In this document: in pieces, positions 54,136 through 62,664 of the stretch
How positions within the stretch are numbered: the first letter of the stretch is position 1
Layout: each line of letters opens with the position of its first letter
Assembly: GCF_002352765.1 (NCBI RefSeq)
Contig: NZ_KZ293963.1
Span: 2,626,368-2,690,367 of the forward strand
Direction: 5' to 3'
Source of the DNA: Alteribacter populi
GTDB taxonomy: Bacteria > Bacillota > Bacilli > Bacillales > Salisediminibacteriaceae
Length of the DNA stretch: 64,000 nt
Position numbers and translations under genes: made by a program
Notes under the pieces: model-generated
Seen by the model: the letters and a program-made list of their open reading frames with translations, nothing else
Database searches by the model: none
Told to the model about the DNA's origin: nothing

Positions 54136-54861
54136 TTAATGTTCATCATTTACTTTGTGTGACATGTATACCATAGTCAGCATACAGAAAATGAAGGCTT
54201 GCAATGATCCGATAAACATACCGAATGCCTGCCAAATAACCAATGGTGCAAAGGAAAAGATTCCCCATACAATGCTAGATGTACCTAGGCCAACTAACAT
54301 AATCATCAGCATTTCTTTTGCATAAATGTTACCAAATAGACGCATACCTAGCGTTAACGCGTTGGCAACTTCTTCAATGATTTTAAAAGGGAATAAGAAA
54401 AATACTGGTCTAAAGTAGTCGCTTCCGTATTCTTTGAAGCCCTTCATCTTAATTCCGTAGTAGTGTGTAAGAAGAATTACCATTACTGATAGAGATAGCG
54501 TCAGCACTGGGCTTGATGTAGGCGAGCGCCACCAGACATAATGTCCGGGCTCAGACACAAGCTCAAACGGAAGCCCAAGTATGTTTCCAACAAACACATA
54601 CAGGATAATGGTGATCCCCAGCATGATAAACGTCTTTCCTTTTTGCCAATCCATCGTACTGCTTATAATGTTTTTAACGAACTGAACTAAGTATTCTAGG
54701 GCATTTTGAGCGCCTGTCGGATACATTTTTACGGTTCGAGACATGAAAAAGCAGACGAGGAAAACAATGAGAATGGTCGCCGTAACTGTAATAATGTTTG
54801 TCAGGTTAAAAGATAGCCACGAAATTCCGAAGAGTTCAATCACTTTTTCATTATGGTCCAA
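54136..54861 (-). CDS. atpB: ATP synthase a subunit with alkaliphile-type Lys and Gly
   Basis: The 241-aa membrane stator forms the proton half-channels. The essential arginine is R174 in LGMRLFGNIYAKE. K182 in that motif stands where Escherichia coli has Gly218. G214 in WQAFGMFIGSLQAFIF stands where Escherichia coli has His245. This Lys/Gly pair corresponds to K180/G212 of Bacillus pseudofirmus OF4, residues needed for ATP synthesis at high pH. The start is TTG after AGAGGTG. Confidence 0.95.
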   Translation of the reverse strand: MDHNEKVIELFGISWLSFNLTNIITVTATILIVFLVCFFMSRTVKMYPTGAQNALEYLVQFVKNIISSTMDWQKGKTFIMLGITIILYVFVGNILGLPFELVSEPGHYVWWRSPTSSPVLTLSLSVMVILLTHYYGIKMKGFKEYGSDYFRPVFFLFPFKIIEEVANALTLGMRLFGNIYAKEMLMIMLVGLGTSSIVWGIFSFAPLVIWQAFGMFIGSLQAFIFCMLTMVYMSHKVNDEH

Positions 54862-54926
54862 TTACTTTCACCTCTTTTCTCGGTCTTGCAACGTTAGGCT
54901 TGCTCAATACAGAGCAATCCCTCTCG

Positions 54927-55295
54927 TTACTGCAATCGCTTAATATGGAAAATAGGTTCTATCATGATGATGGCATAGGTTAGCATTAAGCCTATGATCA
55001 CACCAACAAGATCGAAAATATGAGGGTTACTCACAGCTAATAGGAGACAGAGAACCGCGGTAATCACTCGACTCACCGTACCAAAAGCAAATTTCTTTTT
55101 TCCCTCTAGAGCTCCTTCACCTAAGCGTTTCACCTGTACGTATGTGCTGTACAAGTTCAACAAGCTAAATGCTGCACCTAAGACTAAACCTAGAAAAAAG
55201 ATTGGATAAGGTGTCAGTGCTGCTAAGATGAAAAACAGAATGATGAGAACGATTGTGTAAAGCGCGTAACGCTTTGCTGCATCTCCATAATTCAT
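54927..55295 (-). CDS. atpI: ATP synthase subunit I
   Basis: The 122-aa membrane protein has four helices, including YTIVLIILFFILAALTPYPIFFLG. AtpI assists assembly of the c-ring. The ATG overlaps the atpZ stop as ATGA. Position between atpZ and atpB is the usual one in Bacillus. Confidence 0.88.
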   Translation of the reverse strand: MNYGDAAKRYALYTIVLIILFFILAALTPYPIFFLGLVLGAAFSLLNLYSTYVQVKRLGEGALEGKKKFAFGTVSRVITAVLCLLLAVSNPHIFDLVGVIIGLMLTYAIIMIEPIFHIKRLQ

Positions 55296-55525
55296 TTAGA
55301 ATCTTCTCCTAGAAACCGTTTCAACACTTGAAAAATACCGTATATTGCTGCTCCTAGTCCGCATAAAAAGCCGAGGGCTATTAGTAACCCTCCTGTTTCA
55401 TAATGCTTGTCTAGCCACCTGCCAGCAAATACACCGACGACTATGGATCCGATAAAGTAGGAGCTGATCGTCGATACTAACGCCATTTTACGGACGATTG
55501 GCCGAAGTCGTGGTTCCTGTGGCAT
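55292..55525 (-). CDS. atpZ: AtpZ/AtpI family small membrane protein
   Basis: The 77-aa hairpin membrane protein has two helices (ALVSTISSYFIGSIVVGVFAG and GGLLIALGFLCGLGAAIYGIF), with WLDKHYETGG between them. In alkaliphilic Bacillus AtpZ, with AtpI, is associated with magnesium/calcium supply and ATP synthase assembly. It is the first gene of the atp operon. Confidence 0.85.
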   Translation of the reverse strand: MPQEPRLRPIVRKMALVSTISSYFIGSIVVGVFAGRWLDKHYETGGLLIALGFLCGLGAAIYGIFQVLKRFLGEDSK

Positions 55526-55926
55526 TTTCCCACCCCGATCAAGGTCTCCTTATAAACACGCAACAGCGTCCTCCATAAGTAGACACAATTATGTACACAA
55601 TAAGGTTAAAATACCCTATGTAATCGTATAATAGTGCCTGTTTCATGTCAATCAGTTCTAGAAAAAAGGAACAATTAATTCAATTATGGAATGTTCTTCT
55701 AAAAAAACGCTTTCACAAATTGTTAAAAAAAAGATAAAGGAAGCCCGTGAGAGCTAAGATCATAAATCTTTTTGAATACACGTCAAAATGTTATGAAATT
55801 GAGAAATTTATCACAATTAACATTATACACAAATTTAATTTTACTGTGGGCAGATTTCGACAGAAAATAAATGTTTTAATATTCCGTCAATTACTCCGCA
55901 GAGATAAAGAGGATAAAGGTCGCCCT
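55526..55926. other. Gap between the subtilase gene and the atp operon
   Basis: Contains the atp promoter (55623-55651). The rest is AT-rich with no gene. The subtilase ends at the left edge without an obvious terminator. Confidence 0.5.
55623..55651 (-). promoter_or_regulatory. Probable sigma-A promoter of the atp operon
   Basis: On the minus strand TTGACA, 17 bases, then TACGAT, about 100 bases before atpZ. The -35 box is perfect and the -10 box matches four of six. Confidence 0.55.
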
Positions 55927-58200
55927 TTATTCCTCCCCATTAGCTGATTTCACTTGTCCAAGAAAAATGTCACGCTCAATCGTATCTTCTTGACCGTCTT
56001 GCTTAGCAAAGATCAACGCCTTGTATAATCCGGGTTCCATCCCTGCTATCTCAAGCTTTTCTTCTAGCATCCCTCTTTCAAGGTCTTGTTTTGCTTCGAT
56101 GTATTTTAGGAATTGGAATGTGTCAGGATCATAGAGGACGATCCCGAATTCCTCTGCCCCTCCAGGTAAGTAGGCTTCGTATTGATAGACGTCTTTTTCA
56201 GCTGTTTGTTCAAGCATAAATGCCATCACCCTTGGATAATCGGGTTCCTCAACGAAAAACAAATATGGGACATGAACCGTTTCATCTTTACTTTTAATAT
56301 TAATCACACCATCATACATGCCAGCTTCGAAAACAGAGGGTAAAACGTCCATAATGATTGGTACCTCACGCATTTCACCTGGATTTAAGTAAAAAGAAAA
56401 CGGCACTTTCCACTGGACACCATCCGGAACATCGAATGGCGGTTCTACTGTATATCGTTTACGTTCATCAGATTGATTGTCCACTGTAACTTTAACGACT
56501 TTTTCCATCCTGCGGTCGTTTCGAAGCCACTTACCAAAACTTACAGCTCCAGGGTAAACAAGTGTATCGGCATCAAGAGCCGCGACTAAGTCCACCCTCC
56601 CAGTTCCTTGTACGTGTGGAGGGTAGGTCTCCCCTTCTTTATCGAAAATCGGTTTCGCTGTGTTCATGAGCGCGGCCTTCACTTGTTCAGGAGTCCATTC
56701 CGGGTGCTGTTGCTTAATGAGTGCTGCAGCACCTGCAATGTGAGGAGCAGCCATGCTCGTCCCGTTCATGTCTAAATATCCTTTAGGAACCGTACTATCA
56801 ATGGCGACACCAGGAGCGACAAGGTCAGGTTTTACACCCCAAGAATAAGTGACCGGTCCTCGTGAACTGAATGGTGCCATATAATCTTCCTCTTCATGAT
56901 AAACGGTCCGAATGTAAGGCTTACTCGTTTTAGTCATATTATTGAGTAGTGCTTCTCCATCTTCTTTAGACATACTTACAACCGGGATGTCAACCATTTC
57001 CTCAAGCTGTCCCGCAAACTCTCCATCGTGATTATTATAAACAATCAATGCTTTTGCCCCCGCTTTTTTGGCGGCTTTCGCTTTAACGGTGAAGGTCACG
57101 TAGCCTCGCTCAACTAAGGCAATTTTCCCTGAAACATCTGTCGATTGAAAATCTTCATCTCTTCCTAATCCGGCATACACGATCGGTTCATCACGTTTTT
57201 GATTCCATGGTAACGCCTGTTGCATCGGGTGGATTGCCCACTCTTCTTCCTCCTCTTGTTCAAGAATAAGGTAAGGTACACGAAGAGGCGGTGTTGATGC
57301 ACCAACTGATATCGCTTTTGAAGACGTTCCTGGGGAACCTACTGTCCATAGATTGGGGCCGCTGTTTCCATTTGAAGTAACAGCAATAACCCCTTTTTCC
57401 ACTGCTTTATCTAACGCGACACTTGTTGGCCAGTCAGGCCCGTTCACCGTATTCCCGAGTGAGAGGTTAATAATGTCTACACCATCTTCCACTGCTTTTT
57501 CAATCGCAGCAATCACCTGCTCGGTAGTCCCCATTCCAGTCGGGCCCAATGCCCGGTATCCATAAATTTCTGAACCAGGAGCGACGCCTGTTAATCGACC
57601 ATTCGCCCCAATGATTCCAGCCACGTGGGTTCCATGAAGTGTAGGAACGCCTTGTTCTTTCTGGGTTTCCATAGGATCTTCATCTTCATCTATTACGTCA
57701 TAGCCACCACGGTAGTTCGCTTTTAAATCAGGGTGCCGGTAATCAATCCCTGTATCAATGACTCCGATCTTTACACCTTCACCTGTTAAAAGATCGCCGT
57801 CTCTATCTAGTACGCTTCGAATATTGTTGGCTCCGATAAACGGAATACTCTCATCCATAGAAGGCTCATACATTGCTACAGGATCAATCCGCTTGATTCC
57901 TGGAATCGCCTCTAGTTGCTTTAGGTTCTTCTGCTTCACTTCAACAGAAAAACCATTGTATAGTGTCGTAAACATACGACGGACATCAGCTTCAGGAATT
58001 TGTTCTTCTACTAGTTTTAATGCCGCATCTGGCGAATTCTCCGCTTCAACAATGATTACTTGAGATTGCTCAGGATCCACTTCCGGCAACGGAGGCCGCT
58101 CAGGATACACCGCTCCCCCATCCTCCGCACTAGCATAAGGAGAAAAAAGAAACATCATCATCATCACACATACCATCATCCGCCACGTCAGTTTCCTCAT
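55927..58200 (-). CDS. Vpr-like secreted subtilisin-family serine protease (S8) with PA domain
   Basis: The 757-aa precursor has a signal peptide (MRKLTWRMMVCVMMMMFLFSPYASA) and an I9 propeptide. The catalytic triad, numbered from this start, is D149 (GVIDTGIDYRHPDL), H189 (TLHGTHVAGI) and S482 (MNGTSMAAPHIAG). A protease-associated insert of about 90 residues (VSGKIALVERGYVTF) separates His from Ser, and beta-sandwich C-terminal domains follow. This arrangement is that of Vpr-type extracellular proteases. The start is ATG 58200 with GGAGGG upstream; a frame 39 residues longer has no such site. Mature regions are acidic. Confidence 0.9.
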   Translation of the reverse strand: MRKLTWRMMVCVMMMMFLFSPYASAEDGGAVYPERPPLPEVDPEQSQVIIVEAENSPDAALKLVEEQIPEADVRRMFTTLYNGFSVEVKQKNLKQLEAIPGIKRIDPVAMYEPSMDESIPFIGANNIRSVLDRDGDLLTGEGVKIGVIDTGIDYRHPDLKANYRGGYDVIDEDEDPMETQKEQGVPTLHGTHVAGIIGANGRLTGVAPGSEIYGYRALGPTGMGTTEQVIAAIEKAVEDGVDIINLSLGNTVNGPDWPTSVALDKAVEKGVIAVTSNGNSGPNLWTVGSPGTSSKAISVGASTPPLRVPYLILEQEEEEEWAIHPMQQALPWNQKRDEPIVYAGLGRDEDFQSTDVSGKIALVERGYVTFTVKAKAAKKAGAKALIVYNNHDGEFAGQLEEMVDIPVVSMSKEDGEALLNNMTKTSKPYIRTVYHEEEDYMAPFSSRGPVTYSWGVKPDLVAPGVAIDSTVPKGYLDMNGTSMAAPHIAGAAALIKQQHPEWTPEQVKAALMNTAKPIFDKEGETYPPHVQGTGRVDLVAALDADTLVYPGAVSFGKWLRNDRRMEKVVKVTVDNQSDERKRYTVEPPFDVPDGVQWKVPFSFYLNPGEMREVPIIMDVLPSVFEAGMYDGVINIKSKDETVHVPYLFFVEEPDYPRVMAFMLEQTAEKDVYQYEAYLPGGAEEFGIVLYDPDTFQFLKYIEAKQDLERGMLEEKLEIAGMEPGLYKALIFAKQDGQEDTIERDIFLGQVKSANGEE

Positions 58201-58284
58201 CTCCACAACCCTCCAATTCAAATCCAATCTTGCACATCTCACCGTCTCATTATCATGTGTAAAACACCTCATTTTCATGTAATA

Positions 58285-58312
58285 ATTGTACGGGGACTGT
58301 CCCCCGAACTTT
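58285..58312. repeat. GGGGACTGTCCCC palindrome (site 6)
   Basis: CGGGGACTGTCCCCCG with imperfect flanking arms (ATTGTA against GAACTT), upstream of the subtilase start. Confidence 0.65.
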
Positions 58313-58319
58313 TTCACTC

Positions 58320-58350
58320 AAATTGTGCGGGGACAGTCCCCGCACAATTT
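58320..58350. repeat. GGGGACAGTCCCC palindrome (site 7)
   Basis: A perfect inverted repeat with arms AAATTGTGCGGGGAC and GTCCCCGCACAATTT, next to the mnaA terminator. Confidence 0.75.
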
Positions 58351-58354
58351 CAAT

Positions 58355-58397
58355 AAAAAATCCTGTCCGGTATTGTGCTCCGGGCAGGATTTTTTTA
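58355..58397 (-). terminator. Terminator of mnaA
   Basis: Stem ATCCTGTCCGG/CCGGGCAGGAT with A- and T-runs, 15 bases after the mnaA stop. Confidence 0.88.
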
Positions 58398-58411
58398 TAA
58401 CATTGAATTTA

Positions 58412-59557
58412 CTAGGGTCGAAAAGGTTGGGGACGGTCTTCTCTTAGAGCAAAGAAATAGCGAATTGCTTCTACTATTCGTTTTGATGCTTCCCCATCAC
58501 CATACGGGTTCGAAGCATGAGACATCTCTATGTATGCTTTTTCGTCTGTTAACAATGTTTTCGCTAAATGATAAATGTGAGCTTCCTCAGTACCCGCCAG
58601 TTTAAGTGTGCCTGCTTCAATACCTTCTGGCCGCTCTGTCGTATCACGCAAAACAAGAACAGGCACTCCTAATGACGGCGCTTCTTCTTGAACACCTCCT
58701 GAATCAGTTAAGATTAAGTGGGATCGCGATGCGAAGTTGTGGAAATCGCGGACACCTAGTGGCTCAATTAGGTGAATTCTCGAATCATCACCTAATACGT
58801 CATCTGCTACTTCCCGCACGAGCGGGTTTAAATGAACCGGATACACAACTTGTACATCATCGTGTTCGTCAACTAAACGTTTAATCGCTCGGAACATGTT
58901 ACGCATCGGTTCACCTAAATTTTCACGACGGTGAGCTGTAAGAAGAATTAACCGATCGTCCCCGAGTTTTTCGAGCATCTCATGATGGAAGCTCTCTGAA
59001 ACCGTTGTTTTAAGCGCATCAATAGCAGTATTTCCGGTAATATGAATCGTCTCTTCTTTCTTTCCTTCTTCTATTAGATTCTCGGCGGCTTTTTTTGTTG
59101 GAGCAAAGTGGAGATCGCTAATGACTCCAGTGAGCTGACGGTTCATTTCTTCTGGAAAGGGTGAATATTTGTTCCACGTGCGAAGCCCAGCTTCCACGTG
59201 TCCGACAGAAACCTGGTTATAAAACGCAGCCAAACTCGCCACGAATGTGGTAGTTGTATCTCCATGAACTAGAACAATATCCGGTTCTACTCGCTTCATC
59301 ACTTCATCTAAACCTTCGAGAGCCCGTGTCGTCACATCTGTTAACGTTTGCCGCTCTTTCATAATATTCAAGTCCTCGTCTGGGGTCACGCCAAAAATAT
59401 CAAGAACTTGATCAAGCATTTCACGGTGCTGCCCGGTCACCGTTACGATCGATTCAATTTCTTTTTCATGCTTTTCCAGCTCCAGTACGAGGGGACACAT
59501 TTTTATTGCTTCAGGACGTGTACCAAAAATCGTCATAACCTTCGTTCTCTTCTTCAT
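58412..59557 (-). CDS. mnaA: UDP-N-acetylglucosamine 2-epimerase (non-hydrolysing)
   Basis: The 381-aa enzyme interconverts UDP-GlcNAc and UDP-ManNAc, the precursor of teichoic acid linkage units. Family motifs are IFGTRPEAIKMCPLV, VHGDTTTTFVASLAAFY, GHVEAGLRTW, LLTAHRRENLGEP and LTDSGGVQEEAPSLGVPVLVLR with the catalytic acidic and histidine residues. Position between upp and the atp operon is conserved in Bacillus. GGGAGCGG precedes the ATG. Confidence 0.95.
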   Translation of the reverse strand: MKKRTKVMTIFGTRPEAIKMCPLVLELEKHEKEIESIVTVTGQHREMLDQVLDIFGVTPDEDLNIMKERQTLTDVTTRALEGLDEVMKRVEPDIVLVHGDTTTTFVASLAAFYNQVSVGHVEAGLRTWNKYSPFPEEMNRQLTGVISDLHFAPTKKAAENLIEEGKKEETIHITGNTAIDALKTTVSESFHHEMLEKLGDDRLILLTAHRRENLGEPMRNMFRAIKRLVDEHDDVQVVYPVHLNPLVREVADDVLGDDSRIHLIEPLGVRDFHNFASRSHLILTDSGGVQEEAPSLGVPVLVLRDTTERPEGIEAGTLKLAGTEEAHIYHLAKTLLTDEKAYIEMSHASNPYGDGEASKRIVEAIRYFFALREDRPQPFRP

Positions 59558-59586
59558 CAGTCACCGCTCCCTCTTATTATTATGTA

Positions 59587-59628
59587 AAAAAAAGAAGAGA
59601 GCCTTTGCCTTACGGTCTTCTCTTCCTC
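59587..59628 (-). terminator. Terminator of upp
   Basis: On the minus strand GAAGAGAAGACC/GGCTCTCTTC, an imperfect stem followed by a T-run, about 25 bases after the upp stop. Confidence 0.6.
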
Positions 59629-59650
59629 ATTTGTTTCCGATTATTTTTGA

Positions 59651-60280
59651 TTATTTCGTACCAAACAAGCGGTCCCCAGCATCGCCAAGACCAGGTACAA
59701 TGTACCCTTTTTCATCGAGTTTTTCATCCATTGCAGCTAGATAGATATCCACATCCGGGTGTGCTTCCTGAACAATTTCAACACCTTCAGGAGCTGCTAC
59801 TAAACACATGAGCTTCATGTTTGTTGCCCCACGTTTTTTTAAGGAATTAATCGCTTCTATAGCCGATCCTCCTGTCGCAAGCATCGGGTCAATAACAATA
59901 AATTCACGCTCTTCTACGTCGTTTGGAAGCTTCACGTAATATTCAACTGGCTTCAATGTCTCTGGATCGCGATATAACCCCACGTGTCCTACTTTGGCAG
60001 CTGGAATCAATGTTAGAATACCTTCAATCATGCCAAGGCCGGCACGTAAAATAGGAACTAAACCAAGCTTCTTACCAGCAATCGTCTTGCTTTTGGCCAT
60101 CCCTACAGGAGTTTCAATATCGACCTCTTGTAAAGGTAATTCGCGGGTAATTTCAAATGCCATCAAACTTGCGACCTCATCAACAAGCTCCCGGAATTCC
60201 TTTGTTCCTGTTGACTTGTTTCGAATATACGTTAGCTTATGCTGAATTAACGGATGATCAAATACGTACACTTTGCTCAT
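59651..60280 (-). CDS. upp: Uracil phosphoribosyltransferase
   Basis: The 209-aa pyrimidine-salvage enzyme makes UMP from uracil and PRPP. It shows the PRPP loop VIDPMLATGGSAIEA, the uracil-site region YIVPGLGDAGDRLFGTK and the family start VYVFDHPLIQHKLTYIRNK. AAAGGAG precedes the ATG. Confidence 0.96.
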   Translation of the reverse strand: MSKVYVFDHPLIQHKLTYIRNKSTGTKEFRELVDEVASLMAFEITRELPLQEVDIETPVGMAKSKTIAGKKLGLVPILRAGLGMIEGILTLIPAAKVGHVGLYRDPETLKPVEYYVKLPNDVEEREFIVIDPMLATGGSAIEAINSLKKRGATNMKLMCLVAAPEGVEIVQEAHPDVDIYLAAMDEKLDEKGYIVPGLGDAGDRLFGTK

Positions 60281-60364
60281 GGTTATTTTCGCTCCTTTTT
60301 ATATGAGTGATGCATTCTCTGATTAGGGGCTTCAGTGATGCACCTTGTCCTTTTTCGTTATACC

Positions 60365-60545
60365 CTTTGAAAATTCTACATAAAATAGCTGCGCGATTCA
60401 AGGCCAATTAAAATGTTCCGCGATATCTTCAAAAGATAGAGAAGAATTGTGCATAATACGAGAAAAATTCTACACAAAGTTCGCAACATTCTGCATAAAA
60501 TGGAAACATTTCTGCAAATGACCAAACATTCTGCTCAGAGCATTA
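60365..60545 (+). repeat. 21-bp degenerate array, core ATTCTACACAAA, between upp and glyA
   Basis: About six units: AAATTCTACATAAAATAGC near 60373, then ATTGTGCATAATACGAG, ATTCTACACAAAGTTCG, ATTCTGCATAAAATGG, ATTTCTGCAAATGACC and ATTCTGCTCAGAG, spaced 20-21 bases from about 60446. It is the same family, opposite orientation, as 8414-10790. Confidence 0.7.
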
Positions 60546-60614
60546 AAAAAACGCTCTTTTCTAAAAGATTGTTGCTATTGGTTTTTAGAGCGTTAGCCAA
60601 GCGAATGCTTGCCA

Positions 60615-60700
60615 TGTCACGCATAGCGTGACAGCTTTTTCAAGTCAAATGAAGTTACGGACAAATGAATTTGTCCTCCACTATCATTTGACTTGAAAAA
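60615..60700. repeat. Nested palindromes upstream of upp
   Basis: GTCACGC/GCGTGAC hairpin (60615-60631). Next to it is a perfect 17-bp inverted repeat TTTTTCAAGTCAAATGA (60636) / TCATTTGACTTGAAAAA (60684). Inside its loop is a further palindrome GGACAAAT/ATTTGTCC (60659-60676). Confidence 0.75.
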
Positions 60701-60737
60701 ACACTCAAAAAGTAACAAACTTTACGAAAACAGCCTA

Positions 60738-60772
60738 CAAAAAAGAAACGCTCCCCTAAGGAAGCGTCTCTG
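60738..60772 (-). terminator. Terminator of glyA
   Basis: On the minus strand ACGCTTCCTTA/GGGGAGCGT followed by TTTCTTTTTT, directly after the glyA stop. Confidence 0.78.
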
Positions 60773-60776
60773 CTCA

Positions 60777-62039
60777 TTATTTATATAACGGAAAACGTGC
60801 AGTCAGCTGAGCGACTTGCTTTTGAGCATTTTCTTTCGTTTCATCGTCTTCTACGTTCTTCATTACGCTTGCCATAACTTGGCCAATTTCACGCATCTCT
60901 TCCACTCCGAATCCGCGCGATGTAACCGCGGCAGTCCCAATCCGAAGGCCGCTTGTAACAAATGGGCTTTCAGGATCAAATGGTATCGTGTTTTTGTTCG
61001 TTGTGATCTTTACTTCATCCAACGCCTCTTCTGCTGCTTTACCCGTGATACCAAGGTTTCTCAAATCGATGAGCACAAGGTGATTATCAGTTCCGTCTGA
61101 AACGAGGTCAATTCCTTCTTTTTTCAAACTATCAGCAAGGGCTGCGGCGTTGTCTACGACCTGCTGCGCATAACCAGTGAAGTCGTCGGCTAAGGCTTCT
61201 CCGAGTGCGACAGCTTTTGCAGCGATAACGTGCATAAGAGGACCGCCTTGTAGACCTGGAAAAATTGCTTTGTCGATCTTTTTAGCAAACTCTTCTTTAC
61301 AGAGAATCATTCCACCTCTTGGTCCTCTGAGCGTTTTATGTGTTGTTGTTGTCACTATATCAGCGTGAAGAACCGGATTCGGGTGAAGCCCTGCCGCCAC
61401 AAGTCCTGCAATATGGGCCATGTCAACCATGAAGTAAGCGTCCACTTCATCGGCAATTTCACGAAACTTAGAAAAATCAATTTTACGCGGATAAGCACTA
61501 GCGCCCGCAACGATCAACTTCGGCCGATGTTCTTTCGCTTTTTCTCGCACGTCATCATAATCGATGACGTTTTTATCTTTATCTACACCGTAGTCAACAA
61601 AATTATACTGTTTGCCGCTAAAGTTTACGGGACTTCCATGCGTTAAATGACCACCGTGGTTAAGGTTCATACCGAGAACCGTGTCGCCATGGTCAAGAAG
61701 AGTATAGTAAACCGCCATGTTAGCTTGAGCGCCTGAATGAGGCTGAACATTTACATGGTCCGCACCAAAAAGCTGTTTTGCTCGCTCACGTGCAATGTCT
61801 TCTACAACATCAACGTGCTCACAACCACCGTAATAACGTTTACGAGGATAGCCTTCAGCGTATTTATTGGTCAAAACAGAGCCTTGTGCTTCCATGACTG
61901 CGTCGGACACAAAGTTCTCCGATGCGATCAGTTCAATGTTGTCTTGCTGACGTTTTAACTCATCGTCCATTGCAGTAAAAACTTCACGGTCTTGTCTTTC
62001 AATCAATGTCATCCGTTCTTGTTCGTTCAATGTTGCCAT
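60777..62039 (-). CDS. glyA: Serine hydroxymethyltransferase
   Basis: The 420-aa PLP enzyme converts serine and tetrahydrofolate to glycine and methylene-THF. It has the PLP-lysine motif VTTTTHKTLRGPRGGMILC, ELIASENFVSDAVMEAQGS and YAEGYPRKRYYGGCEHVD. The start is ATG 62039 (MATLNEQER), with GAGGCG upstream; the longer frame from 62057 includes this site. Position beside upp and ywlG is typical. Confidence 0.96.
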   Translation of the reverse strand: MATLNEQERMTLIERQDREVFTAMDDELKRQQDNIELIASENFVSDAVMEAQGSVLTNKYAEGYPRKRYYGGCEHVDVVEDIARERAKQLFGADHVNVQPHSGAQANMAVYYTLLDHGDTVLGMNLNHGGHLTHGSPVNFSGKQYNFVDYGVDKDKNVIDYDDVREKAKEHRPKLIVAGASAYPRKIDFSKFREIADEVDAYFMVDMAHIAGLVAAGLHPNPVLHADIVTTTTHKTLRGPRGGMILCKEEFAKKIDKAIFPGLQGGPLMHVIAAKAVALGEALADDFTGYAQQVVDNAAALADSLKKEGIDLVSDGTDNHLVLIDLRNLGITGKAAEEALDEVKITTNKNTIPFDPESPFVTSGLRIGTAAVTSRGFGVEEMREIGQVMASVMKNVEDDETKENAQKQVAQLTARFPLYK

Positions 62040-62109
62040 TTTCCATCGCCTCCTCAAGTCATCCGTACCATTACGGCTAGCAAAATAAAGTCTGTTTAAT
62101 TCCCTTAAC

Positions 62110-62139
62110 AGTATACCTTATTTTCAATGTGAATTTCAA
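62110..62139 (-). promoter_or_regulatory. Probable sigma-A promoter of glyA
   Basis: On the minus strand TTGAAA, 18 bases, then TATACT, about 70 bases before the glyA start. Confidence 0.42.
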
Positions 62140-62245
62140 AATGCAGGTAAGATTTTTCAGAATGTTTTTTGAAAATGTAAGGTAAAAGATCTCAGGTAAG
62201 TCTAGCGAAGATCGAAAGTGATTCATCATAGATTCACGCCTAGAA

Positions 62246-62280
62246 TAGCGGAGCAGTAGGTCGAGGCGGAGAAGCGAGCT
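62246..62280 (+). repeat. Remnant of the MITE-like GTTCAAAAAG element
   Basis: GAGCAGTAGGTCGAGGCGG followed by AGAAGCGAG matches the GAGTAGGTCGAGGCGG module of the other copies. The terminal sequences are missing, and the TATCAGCGGAAAT-type array starts immediately after it. Confidence 0.5.
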
Positions 62281-62281
62281 G

Positions 62282-62365
62282 TTTCCGCTGATATTATGGT
62301 GATTTCCGCTGATATATTGCCTATTTCCGCTGATACAAGACCCATTTCCGCTGATATATTACTTG
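62282..62365 (-). repeat. 21-bp tandem array, core ATTTCCGCTGATA
   Basis: Four units start at exactly 62282, 62303, 62324 and 62345, each TTTCCGCTGATA plus a nine-base variable tail. It is the reverse complement of the 48003-48107 core, with the same exact 21-base period. Confidence 0.88.
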
Positions 62366-62513
62366 AACAGGTGATAAAGCACCTACTCGCGTGGATATAT
62401 TACTCAAATAATGAGTTTAAGGCAAATATTTGCGTCCATTTCCATCATTTTAGTAATGAAAGGGCTGTCACACTCAAAAAATAGCAACAATCTAAGCGAA
62501 ATGAGCTGTTATT

Positions 62514-62617
62514 AAAACAAAGTCAGCTCGCATGTCTTAAAGTCTCAAGGATGCTTTTCTCTTGAGATGAGTGGCGTGAATGGAACTGGCCGCTTTATAT
62601 TTCTTACCTTTCTAAAA
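62514..62617 (+). repeat. CTCAAGGATG-family dispersed element (copy 3)
   Basis: AAAACAAAGTCAGCTCGC, CATGTCTTAAAGTCTCAAGG, ATGCTTTTCTCTTGAGATG, GTGGCGTGAATGG and GGCCGCTTTATAT. Uninterrupted reference copy for the split element at 1732-2085. Located between ywlG and glyA. Confidence 0.65.
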
Positions 62618-62654
62618 AACCCAAAAGACGTCATCAAGACGCTTCCGGGTTTGC
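62612..62654 (-). terminator. Terminator of ywlG
   Basis: On the minus strand AACCCGGAAGCGTC/GACGTCTTTTGGGTT, an imperfect stem with a following T-run, about ten bases after the ywlG stop. Confidence 0.7.
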
Positions 62655-62664
62655 TATCATCTAT

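Noticed and set aside
62296..62484. Gene coding ISADILP repeats
   Set aside because: It starts inside the array, has no ribosome-binding site and continues into unrelated low-complexity sequence.
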